Shown here one piece after another: positions 1 to 8,900 of a stretch of DNA of 64,000 bases. Position 1 is the first letter of the stretch. Each line of letters starts with the position of its first letter. The translations under genes and the position numbers were made by a program. The DNA is from Takakia lepidozioides (lineage: Eukaryota > Streptophyta > Takakiopsida > Takakiales > Takakiaceae): assembly GCA_030704615.1 (NCBI GenBank), contig CM060731.1:28270001-28334000 (forward strand), given 5' to 3'. The notes beneath the pieces were generated by a model. It saw nothing but the letters and a program-made list of their open reading frames with translations, searched no databases and was not told the origin of the DNA.

Positions 1-608
1 TGGACATTGATGCGGAGGAGAACCCGGAATACGAGTGAGTGCAAACATTGTAAGTTTGCAAAGCCTTCTGGGTCATTTTTGTCAAACGAATTTCCCGACT
101 GTGGTTCTCATTAGTCTCGTTGATGATTGTCATGTGCAGGATTGCAGGGTCCGGGTCGAAACATGTAGGGCCTACACTTCCTGCCAGGAAGAATGTCCCG
201 TTCTTTGCGAGGGCCGACTTCATGACGAGCCCGGTGAGGGACTACTCCCTTCCTAGTTATGCAGCTAAACTCGCAAATACAGCGATTAGAAGAAGTGAGA
301 ATCCCAGTAAAGTAGAGCAGATTTTGGAGAGGGCTAGGGAGGACAGAAGGATAAGGAAAGAGTTGGCAGCAGCTCAGACAGGTAGACGGGTACGAAAGTA
401 CATATGTGATTCAGCGGATGAGAGCGACGCAGACAGGGAGGAAGACGACCCAACGGAGGTGAGATGGACAGTTCCGCAAGGGGAAGATGGGATTTTCGAA
501 AGCCTGGCCAACGAGCAGTCCGCTGGAGATGAGAAAGGCACTGAGGGGGTGGAGGCGGAGCAGGACAGTCTAGAACAGGATGAGGATTCGGATGATTTTC
601 AAGATTAA
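1..608 (+). CDS. 3' end of an unidentified spliced gene
   Basis: Two exons are visible. The first runs off the left edge and ends at 34 before a GTGAGT donor. The second starts at 140 after a GTGCAG acceptor and ends at the TAA at 606-608. The reading frame is continuous across the junction (codon GAG is split). The visible C-terminal part is about 167 residues. It has a basic, charged helix-prone middle (…ILERAREDRRIRKELAAA…) followed by a strongly acidic tail rich in D and E, ending EDSDDFQD. No catalytic motif or known domain is recognised. It could be a nuclear or chromatin-associated host protein or part of a transposon. A TATATAAA string at 654-661, just after the stop, has no matching downstream gene. 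Confidence 0.45.
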
Positions 609-745
609 TAGAATTTTAATGAAGTCTCTGTAAATGTAAATTCTCTTCCAGAGTATATAAAGGAAATTCTGCCCGACATTCGTGACCCCTCTCCAGTGTG
701 CATTCCAGCCACACAATCGCCCAAACCACGACGCTCCCAAAATCA

Positions 746-1545
746 GAAATGGGGCACCGCATTTCCAAAATTTTGGCAACTCTAAGAACCTCTTTTGGAA
801 ATGCGGCACCGCATTTCCAAAACAGGGGAGGGACTAAATTTTCCATTTCAATGTTGGCATAGTAAAAAGTAATCGGCCGATTGGAAATGCGGTGCCGCAT
901 TTCCAAAATTTCCTTTGTCCACACGCCAGTTTTGGCCTCTCCCGCTCATTGCATGGATGCCACCACGCTTACAGAGGTCGAACAAGGAGGTCGAACAAGG
1001 AGGTCGAGATGGCGGAATTGAAAATGCGGTGCCGCATTTCCATATTGGGGATGGTCGTTGTTCGAACTGCAGGCCCATCAGCAAAAATTGGCACCGCATT
1101 CCATTGTAAAAAAAAAGTCGATGACGGACATGGAAATGCGGCGCCGCATTTCCAGAACGGACATCGCAATTTGTCCATTTGCAGACCCTCTCACGGAAAT
1201 GCGGTAACGCATTCCATCGCGCTGGTCGGAAATGTCACACTTTTCGAAGTGTTGGACGGAAATGCGGCACCGCATTCCCTTGTCCAAAAAGAAGTTTCCA
1301 TTGCCAAGCTGGAAATGCGTCGCCGCATTTGCAATGCCAACCTCGTTGTCTGTCCAATTTATAGACCCGTGTTGGTATTTCGTGTACCTGGACGGAAATG
1401 ATGCACCGCATTTCATTGTCCGACACTGAAATGCGGTTCATACATTTCCATGTCGGCATGGAAATTCGGCACCGCATTTCCTTGTCCCACATGGAAATGC
1501 GGTGCCGCATTTCGATGCCGACATGGAAATGCGCCACCGCATTTC
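746..1545. repeat. Cluster of about 15 short palindromes, consensus GGAAATGCGG-NN-CCGCATTTCC
   Basis: Copies, complete or degenerate, lie near 746, 793, 881, 1017, 1087, 1131, 1195, 1257, 1311, 1394, 1427, 1459, 1492 and 1523. Each is a 20-28 bp near-perfect palindrome whose centre is TG, CA or CG. The copy at 793-822 has 14-bp arms that match perfectly. Spacing is irregular (about 50-110 bp) on the left and tightens to 32-35 bp at the right end, where flanks also share CCGACATGG or TGTCGGCATGG. A further degenerate copy lies at 2657-2680 between two divergent genes. Spacers are not similar to each other, so this is not a simple tandem array. Function is unknown. Confidence 0.85.
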
Positions 1546-1799
1546 AATGTCCGACATGGCGTTACTCTGGTATATTCTTGACACATGACTCACATACCGG
1601 TTACTCTGCTATATTCATCCGGACAGACACATTGTAGAAATGAGACATCAAATTGTAAACAGTGGGCCAATTCCGACAGTTATTCAACACAATGAAACAC
1701 AATCATACAGTGAGGTACGATGGGTTTATTGATCGGACACGATGTCTCACATTTACCAACTGCAGACAAAACTAAGCCCTTCCTCCTTCTACATGGGCT
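1546..1799. other. Short gap without a recognised gene
   Basis: This segment separates the palindrome cluster from the minus-strand gene ending at 1800. It contains two copies of a GTTACTCTG-GTATATTC-like string (around 1560 and 1600). No convincing reading frame is seen. It should include the 3' untranslated region of the minus-strand gene. Confidence 0.4.
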
Positions 1800-2501
1800 T
1801 CACCAAGTCGACGGAACTTCGATACCCCTCAAAACAAGCTCATCACTGCTGCGGCACCTCGAGGTAAACTGCAATTCGGTCGTTCTGCTGCCCTTGCTGG
1901 AGCCGACGACAATGTCATGTCCATCAATGATACCACCATCATACATTGACAAGGTCACTGTGGGCCTCATGTGCCCGTGCGATTCGTCTTCGCAACTCAG
2001 CCGAATGTCTCCATACACTGGAAGAGCGGAGTGATCTGCACGTATATAGTTTTCCCCGGTGCCGTCCTCCCTGGTCCACTGGCAGCAGTTCCAGCGCCAA
2101 AGCGAGGCCGTGCGTGATCTGTCCGGCATCCCTTTCCAGCTTGGTATATCGAGGTCAACAATTTTCAGGACCCACGGACCGCATTGACCCTCGCCCTCAC
2201 CTCGCTCAAAGCGGTAATAGCCCTCCAGATACTCCATTGCGCGCAAAGACTCTTGCTTGATTCCAGCAGCGTCTGTGAAAACAGAGAGCCAGACAATGAT
2301 GTCTCCTGATTCTGGTTTGAACATAGCATAATCGTGGCCATGATAAGGGCAGTCGGCTGGATTTCGGCGGCACGGCATCCTTGAAAAAGAGTAGCGGAGT
2401 ACGCTCAATGACAGCAGCTCCCGGATGGAGGAGGAGCAGCGCGGTGGCTGGAAAAAGTTCAAGCTAACGCTGCAATTCCTCACAAACACTCCAGGGCACA
2501 T
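1800..2501 (-). CDS. Unrecognised conserved protein, paralogue A
   Basis: A 233-codon minus-strand frame from ATG at 2501 to TGA at 1800. An internal ATG near 2379 (…SRMPCRRNP…) may be the real start, because similarity to the gene at 2876-3493 begins about there. The two proteins share short blocks in the same order: CP.xGxDYAM, SGDIxxW, EYxxGxYxFERG, RTAxLxRWNCCxWT, PLYGDIR, DGGxIxGxDIVV and a C-terminal ELVLRxxEVP. Three conserved cysteines are visible (one in the CP motif, two in NCC). No signal peptide, membrane segment or known domain is recognised. The block order and lack of stops favour a real gene, but no function is proposed. Confidence 0.6.
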   Translation of the reverse strand: MCPGVFVRNCSVSLNFFQPPRCSSSIRELLSLSVLRYSFSRMPCRRNPADCPYHGHDYAMFKPESGDIIVWLSVFTDAAGIKQESLRAMEYLEGYYRFERGEGEGQCGPWVLKIVDLDIPSWKGMPDRSRTASLWRWNCCQWTREDGTGENYIRADHSALPVYGDIRLSCEDESHGHMRPTVTLSMYDGGIIDGHDIVVGSSKGSRTTELQFTSRCRSSDELVLRGIEVPSTW

Positions 2502-2875
2502 TTAAATTTCCCCCCTACAGGATCCTGGACCGATGAAGATTGGCTGCTTCATGAATGTAGCCGTTTCAGTTTCCTACCCTGCCATGCAAACTATGGGCAC
2601 TCACTGCCAGGTGGGCCGATAGCCACTGGACACGACGAAGTCCATCCCCTCTTCGATGTAAATGCGGCGCCGAATTTCCATCCGGGGGGATGGACTTTGG
2701 TGGCAGATCTCAAACTATAACTTGTTGATGAGAAAGATGTATGGGTTCATCCACCGCCGGCGTGATGAACACGTTCCACCTTCGTCGGTGGGTACGTGGG
2801 ACCCAGATGCTCCATTATTGGAGGCCGGACTGCTCTTCCGCTTCGCATCATTTCCAAAATCTAAGGGCTTCGTAG
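2502..2875. promoter_or_regulatory. Divergent intergenic region between paralogues A and B
   Basis: About 370 bp between two head-to-head related genes, so it presumably holds both promoters. It contains one more degenerate copy of the upstream palindrome (2657-2680), suggesting that the palindromes may relate to this gene pair. No clear TATA box is assigned. Confidence 0.35.
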
Positions 2876-3493
2876 CTGTCCGCAAGGTCATTGTCATCTG
2901 CATCCAAGTCGTCCTCAGGTCCTCCTTTGCAAGGATGCTTCCGGAACCGGGACGACTGCCCATTTGGAGGCATCGATTATGCAATGTATTCAGCCACATC
3001 GGGAGACATTGTTATCTGGTACACAGATTACAGAGAAGATACTGGTTCGATTGTGGAAACATTGGTGGCTTTTGAGTATATCCTAGGCCACTACGCCTTT
3101 GAGCGGGGTGACGATCTTGGTCTGAGGAGTCCGTGGCTCCTGCGCATCCTCGATTCCGATTTTCCCAGCTACGACGGTCACCCATGCAGAAGAATGCGCA
3201 CTGCTATGCTGTTGCGGTGGAACTGCTGCCACTGGACGTGGGTGGACTCCATCGGAGAGACCTATTCTCCTCAAGGAGTGCGCTCCTCTTCTCCATTGTA
3301 TGGGGACATTCGCATTGGTGTGGACGACGAAAACGTGAAGATTTCCATATTCGATGGTGGTATGATTGAAGGGCAGGACATTGTGGTGAACATCACTAGG
3401 GGCGGTACAACGGCTGCAATCGACTTTACATGGATGAGCCCCATGACTCATGAGCTAGTTCTGAGAGCAGTCGAAGTCCCATTGACAACGTGA
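2876..3493 (+). CDS. Unrecognised conserved protein, paralogue B
   Basis: Plus-strand open frame ending in TGA at 3491-3493, divergent from paralogue A. The frame is open from the stop at 2873-2875. The first in-frame ATG is at about 2981 (in DYAM), inside the conserved core. The N-terminus is therefore probably supplied by an upstream exon, with TTTGCAAG at about 2932 as a possible acceptor. The homologous core covers the whole protein from DDCPFGG to the C-terminal ELVLRAVEVP. RWNCCHWT, PLYGDIR and DGGMIEGQDIVV match the partner. Identity by eye is moderate, so the duplication is not recent. Function is unknown. A weaker alternative is that both are exons carried by a mobile element. Confidence 0.55.
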   Translation: MSARSLSSASKSSSGPPLQGCFRNRDDCPFGGIDYAMYSATSGDIVIWYTDYREDTGSIVETLVAFEYILGHYAFERGDDLGLRSPWLLRILDSDFPSYDGHPCRRMRTAMLLRWNCCHWTWVDSIGETYSPQGVRSSSPLYGDIRIGVDDENVKISIFDGGMIEGQDIVVNITRGGTTAAIDFTWMSPMTHELVLRAVEVPLTT

Positions 3494-4322
3494 CTTGTAT
3501 TCAGTAGGCACAGGGGTAAAGATTTGATTGCACAATCAGCATAGTAGACGTGCTTCAAATGCAATTCATGTGGATCAATAAAAACCTCATTGTGCCCTCT
3601 TTTTATTCTATTCTGTGTCCATCGTTCCGAGAATGCGTCATTGCTCATTTCGTTTGGGATTGGGAGTGTGGGTGGATTTTGCAAGTGGCTGGTAGGCTGA
3701 AATGGGCCCCCATTGTACAGAGCAGTACCACCCTACCATTCGCGAAACATTGCCTTTCAATATATAATTCTAAATAACATTGCCGAACCTCCTTCATCGG
3801 GAGGTCCTTCTCCCCCTATGACCGTGGCACCCTAAACCCTATTCCCGCGGACACTCATTTCCGAAAAATAGTGCTGCTCATGTTTTTTTCCACACTTACG
3901 ACTCTGCTCATGGCTCATGCCGCTCATGGCTCATGGCTCATGAAATAGCAGCCCCCAAAATGAGAGAGCGGCATACAACCAAGGGAGAGAAGTGCTTTGT
4001 AGAGCAACAAACCCTACTTTAAGTAATTCCGGACTTTTGGCTTAAATCCGGACCAAACTTAATATATAACATAATTAAAATTAATTTAGGCATTAATAAT
4101 AATATCGTGGAATATTGAGTCATTTAACTTGTGAAGTTGCACAATCCCATTCATGTAACATCGAATGGTAAGTCGAATGACATACTTTGCATCAGAAAAT
4201 TATAAAGATAAGATAGATTGAATGAAGTTATTAATAAATTGATAGATGTATGACATAAGCAAAACAACAAATGACCGAAAAAATATAGAATTTAGAAAGT
4301 GGTAAACAAAATAAGAACTCAC
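3494..4322. other. Gene-poor AT-rich stretch with a short tandem repeat
   Basis: No credible gene. The first part likely contains the 3' UTR of paralogue B. At about 3904-3945 a GCTCATG-containing decamer is repeated four times. The 4020-4320 part is AT-rich and includes the intron of the minus-strand relic that follows. Confidence 0.4.
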
Positions 4323-5467
4323 CTGATTACACTCCTCACGAACTTTTTTCCAGTTCAGTTCAGGTGACAGATTTCGAAGAGTATATCTCCGTCCGTCTCC
4401 AATACATCGGGTCTTATAAGGCATGAGATCGGAATTTCCGTTTATAATGGACATTAAGTTTCTTTCAACTTGACGAGTTTGTGGACGGGGCCGTTTCACT
4501 CCGGAATTCTCGTGCAACGATGTAACCATACCCTCTCTGCTTAGCTTTTTGTATTTCATGTAGGTGACCGACCGATTCCGTGAATTGTCCACCAAGCTGT
4601 CTCACACACATCAACGCCCTCAATGGTTATGTAGGCATTTGTCGAAACCCCGTCGATTCGATGAAGTCTTTTGGGCATATCAGAACCGAGCTATCTCCGT
4701 TTGTCGTAAGAGGATCCCCAATAAGTGGTTCGGATAGCGAGTGTTTTTCTCTAGTCGAAATATTGGCAACACTGTAAATTGCAACATTGTTTGCTGCTGA
4801 CTTCTTGAACTGCATGCAGAGAGAGGCGAGTATTTATCTTTTTGGAATCGTTTTTTTTCGGATCTTTTTTTGGTATGTTGAAATGCCGATATGCTGCTTT
4901 TTTCACATCTTTCTCGTTGTGACCAATATCTGCTTGTTCCTCGCTATTGACAAACTTATCAAGCTCATGTGACAATGTCGTGCCACTATCAGTCAACCGA
5001 GTCTGCGTCAATGGTCAGTTCACGAGACACATGAGATTGGTCGAACCACCATTCAAAATCCTTGTAACAAGCACCCCGACGTGATGTTCTCCAACTTTAA
5101 GTATCACCTCGTCAGGATGACATGCTTGAATTCTGCCCTCGTACAAAGCACTTTGTTCGTCTCCAAGGAGAATACACATCTTATTTCTCCAGCTGTCTCT
5201 ACCCATAGCAACATCATTATTTGGAGACAGCCTTGACATGTCAGATTCAATTTGTTCATTGAATTTTGGATCGGAATCATCCGCAGATGTCAATTCCACC
5301 TCCGAGACCTGAGGATCCTCATTATTGGTGTTGGTGTCACTCCCACTATCTTTTTGAATTTGCACAACATCCCAAACAACAGGTGTTCCGATTGCTTCTC
5401 CCAAAGAGTCCGCATCCATATGCGGATATGGCAACGACACAAAAGAATGTGTCAGATCGCAAGACAC
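4323..5467 (-). pseudogene. Broken minus-strand gene, possibly an En/Spm-type transposase relic
   Basis: On the minus strand an open frame starts at ATG 5467. It is interrupted by one in-frame TGA (5015-5017) and continues in the same frame to 4751. A further coding block (4815-4323, two frames) ends at a clean donor, CAG|GTGAGT, at 4321-4322. The segment around LYEGRIQACHPDEVIL resembles the EGR-x-DP-x-V segment found in plant En/Spm (CACTA) proteins. A later VDVCETAWWTIHGIG block (about 4590-4635) resembles the VC..AF..hGI motif of several transposon proteins. These are weak recollections of family motifs, not alignments. The in-frame stop and frame changes indicate a relic. It could also be an unrelated degenerate host gene. 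Confidence 0.35.
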
Positions 5468-6087
5468 TATAATAACAGATATTGTGGACCCATTTAGCTG
5501 TCGTCAATGACAACTTCCGCAACTAGTCACGTTGAGACATTCTGCTGTTGCGACGATAGAGTTCGAGCCCTGAAGAGTGATGAATACTTTTTGACCAGTT
5601 TGGAACGACGACATTTCTACGAACCTCGCGCGTGTATCCTACAGTAGAGATGCTGGTGATTAATGATTTGGCACTATATCGATGGATACTAAGAAAGAGT
5701 GAAACAATAAGTTACTGAAGTTTGTTTAGGAAAACTGAGGAAGAAGATGAAAAAGAACCTCGCGCGATCGCCCGCGTTTAGGGTTATAATAATTTAGGAA
5801 TTGATAATAGAACTCGGACTCTTGGATTATGTACTAGAATGTAGAATGTAGGTATGTATTGGTCGAAATAAAAATTTGTAGAAAATAAAAGGATTTGCTA
5901 AAGCTACAACCCGAATGTACAACATTGTCTACGACTCCATAACATAAATAGAACTAAATCGATGGAGTGGTTCAGATGGATGAAATGAAGGACGGATGAA
6001 TAATGGTAAACGAGTTTTGGATGACAACAAAGAAAATGGATGAATAAATGAAAACATGGATGAACGAAACAGCTGTAGTGCGAGTGA
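5468..6087. other. Intergenic, with a CGCGCGATCGCCCGCG motif
   Basis: No gene recognised. At about 5757-5776 lies AACCTCGCGCGATCGCCCGC, a GC-rich near-palindrome in otherwise AT-rich sequence. It is repeated almost exactly at 14056 and related to copies at 13.9-14.4 kb. A shorter related piece is at about 5626. Confidence 0.4.
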
Positions 6088-6575
6088 TTATTCGAAGTAC
6101 ATAAAACAGTCGGGTGTGTAGGTAAGATCTTCGCGGACAGTGGATGGGAACAGATGAGCAGAGAGACAGAAGAAAAACCTAGATGAAGTGGAGAGGCTCT
6201 CAATATTCCGATCCCTCTCCTTGGCAGTCACACTAGCTGCCGTGTCTCCAGTGCGGAGGTAGTCCAACACAACCAAATCCTCATGTATATCTCTGGTACC
6301 ACCTGGCTCATCACTAGCCTCAGGGTCCTCAGACACTTCGTCTACAGTCATCCCTGTTGTAGGTCCAACCTGACCTCCCGATGCCAAGATACACAAAAAG
6401 GCAGATGCATGCCATCCCGACACCATCTCCTCGTCTGTCTCACCATGCCACCGAGCTCCAGTGTCATCTTGCTGGCTCGTGCATGGATTGCGACTCAATC
6501 CATCCGCATCCCTATTGACCAAACCCGGTCAATGCACAACCTAAACATGTCTCTCATGCTCCTCCACCATAGCAC
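6088..6575 (-). pseudogene. G1 end of RNase H and integrase-side linker
   Basis: The minus strand encodes VVH-stop-PGLVNRDADGLSRNP, the end of a Ty3/gypsy RNase H domain (usual form VVHRPG…N..ADALSR). The stop at 6529-6531 is TGA where CGA (Arg) is expected. Downstream, DIHEDLVVLDYLRTG resembles the charged linker before the integrase zinc finger. The frame then ends at 6088. The sequence joins the post-methyltransferase linker directly to the last residues of RNase H, so an internal deletion removed reverse transcriptase and most of RNase H. Its junction lies near 6560-6600. Confidence 0.7.
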
Positions 6576-6908
6576 GAGAGGCAAAGCAATTCCTGCAAGC
6601 CTCAGGAACCGCCGTATACGTCGTCTCTCTCCTCTAGTGACAATAGGTCCAATGTCAGGCTCCCAATTGCCTTTCGTAACTGCAACCTTAAGTCCAACAG
6701 ACTTAGAGGTAGAGGACGCGTTCCGTGGTTGCTATGCCGCAACCTCTTGAGTAGTACTCCCTGCCTGCTCAGTCAATGACAAGGCTTCATCCTGCCCCAT
6801 CATCTCATCCTTGAGGACCTCCTCAACCCGAGAAGAATCCCCAACCTCATCCATCACAGCCGCCTTGGCTGCCAACTCTCTCTGAACCTCGAGCACCTCC
6901 CACGTGTG
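6576..6908 (-). other. G1 linker between methyltransferase and the deletion junction
   Basis: Continuation of the Pol frame after motif X. The minus strand gives a charged E/K/V-rich segment (…VLEVQRELAAKAAVMDEVG…) with a stop near 6750. A basic segment (TRGERRRIRRFLRL) follows in a neighbouring frame. No domain is recognised. It likely corresponds to the region before reverse transcriptase. Confidence 0.4.
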
Positions 6909-7977
6909 CTATGGATGTCTACACCCTGTGGTCCTCACCGGCTCGCCCCCACTCACTGCATGTACCGTCTCGGTAGGCAGAGAGACCATAAAGAGAAGTG
7001 TACTACGCACTCTGTGTTGCTCAGCCATAGCCAAGCTGATAATCCAGGTCAAGCAATTGAGATCCATTGCTTGTCCCAACACCTGACGACGTGATGCCTC
7101 AGAAAGAGACGACATCGCCGTGGTACCAGTGGTAAAACCCATTGCCCGCTCACGCTCGTCAGCATTAGGTTCCACTAACTGATGCAACTGAGCATCCCAC
7201 AGGAAGCCAGGTCCACTATCCCGGAAAGCATGCGTTCTTGGGAAGCTGAGCAGTATAGGTAATGCTGCTCGTGGTTGACCTACTCTATTGACCACTGCCA
7301 AAGGCAAACGGTCATCGTGTCTCACACGCTGAGACTGCCTTCCTGTATCCAAAATGCTATCCACTATGAGGTGTGCTGGCCGTTGCACCCCATCAAATGC
7401 ACGCTTGAGCAGTGCGGGTGACATCAAGTTAGTCCACCATAGCCGTGGACGATGAGCCCGTGACCCCACTGTAGCTGCATCCAGCAACACTGCTGACCCA
7501 AGCCACGACCGGACTTGATGCACACTGGCTATCATCCTGGCCCGAGAATCGCCCATCAGTGGCACATTCTCCAAGATATATGCTGGAGATACAGCTTGAT
7601 GAAGCTGCAAGTGGCGCAAAACCCGCACCATCTCCCAAAACAGACCCGACCTCGAGTCTCGCAATCCATTGCCATGCCCGCTGATGAATGCCCTGGCAGG
7701 GCCAACCTGCCACTACCAGATCAATGGAGCCAACCCGCTCCAAATCCTGCGCCCCCAACAACAAAATGTCTGCTGGCAACGCCTGCTGATATCCATGAAC
7801 CGCAGACACCGGCAACAACTCAGGGTACTGCTGCACCAACTGAGCAATATGACGGAGTAAGACGTGTCGTGCAGTCTCATCCTTCTCCACATACAAGTAA
7901 CGCCGTACTCGTACACCTGCCTGTAGAACAACAGCCAATCCGGTGCTGATCCCGCCAAACAAGTCCAAAAGGCACAT
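6909..7977 (-). pseudogene. G1-encoded C5 cytosine DNA methyltransferase, frameshifted
   Basis: Signature motifs occur in order. Motif I is LLDLFGGISTGL. An acidic motif II-like YLYVEKDETARHVL follows. Motifs III-IV are SIDLVVAGWPCQ, with the catalytic Pro-Cys. Motif VI is YILENVPL, with the E-N-V triad. Motif VIII is SRAHRPRLWWTNL. The C-terminal block has RERAMGF and LGQAMDLNCL, comparable to motifs IX-X. One frameshift lies just after PCQ, near 7690-7700. Otherwise all motifs are present over about 350 residues. The enzyme would transfer a methyl group from S-adenosylmethionine to cytosine C5. It lies in the frame of the upstream protease, so it was produced as part of Pol. Antisense frames here are shadows. 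I cannot assign it to DNMT1, DNMT3 or a phage-like class by eye. Confidence 0.85.
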
Positions 7978-7998
7978 GCCTTCATCCGGACACGGTCA

Positions 7999-8790
7999 CA
8001 CAATCGGTGTGGTGTCTAATGGTGACAACTGAGGTGGTCCTGGTGCAATCCCCGCACTGTCCTCATCTCTTGACGGTACAAAAGCCTCTACCCAGGCTTG
8101 TTGCACACGACAATCAGCAACCCGCTGCAAATCCTTGCTCAAACCCCACAATGGAGTGTGAGCAACCATGGTAGGCAACTCCGCCATACCATACATGTCA
8201 TCCTGCTCTCCCGAAGGTGACACATCCTCTGAATGAGCGTTGCCCTCTAGCAACTCTCCAGGCCCACTCACTGCAGCTATGAATGCTGCCAGTGTTGGCA
8301 TCTTGCCTCGCTGGGCAACCGCAACTCCTCCTATGAATGTCACAGGGATCTGCACACGCCGGCCCTCCCCTGACTGCCATCCAGGCCTATAGGAAGTTGA
8401 CTCCTCCCAAAAATCCAGGGTGAAGCCCATGGGGTACAACATTGCTCCACCAACCAGGACATCGTACGAGACCGCGTCTGTCACAATGGCCTTGGTTCGC
8501 ATCACTGAGCCATCTATAGAGAGATCCGGCCATAGTCTGATAGCCAACTCACGCCGTGTCATGCCCCGAGCCTGCTCCGATCCTCCCAGAGACGTCTGTA
8601 TCTGGAAAAGACAAGGCTCCATATCCGCCTGCGTGAGGCCCAAGCCTGTAATAGCAGCTCTGCCCAGCATCAATGGCTGAGCTCCTGAGTCCAACAAGAC
8701 CCGCAGTGGCCAGTACCTCTTGCCTGCCGGTCCACTCAAACATAAAATGTCATCCTGGTTGTCTAACATGACAACTCCAGGTGTCACCAT
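7999..8790 (-). pseudogene. G1 aspartic protease domain
   Basis: The protein contains VLLDSGAQPLMLGRAAITGL, the D-S-G-A active-site loop of retropepsins, and further on VLVGGAMLYPMGFTLDFW, matching the second hydrophobic loop (ILG..WL…) before reverse transcriptase in Ty3/gypsy elements. The frame extends about 110 residues past the protease core, then meets TGA at 7996-7998 and continues in the same frame into the methyltransferase. Upstream, an in-frame TGA at 8794-8796 separates it from the gag linker. Both TGA codons sit where CGA would be expected. Retropepsins cut the polyprotein. The start at 8790 is only the first ATG after that stop, not a native start. Confidence 0.75.
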
Positions 8791-8900
8791 GGCTCACTCA
8801 ATGGCTGGCCTAGCTAGCAATTCCATCAACCTGGCAGCTACAGCTTGCCATGGCGCCGTCGTGGCAGTCTTGACCCTCAAATCCGAGGATCCCTCCGGCA

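Noticed and set aside
746-1545. CRISPR-like array
   Set aside because: Repeats are palindromic, variable in sequence and irregularly spaced, and the window is clearly eukaryotic (spliced genes, LINEs, SINEs).
7515-7949. Plus-strand 144-codon frame as a gene
   Set aside because: It lies opposite the methyltransferase and protease-linker frames, which carry diagnostic motifs; the plus frame has none.
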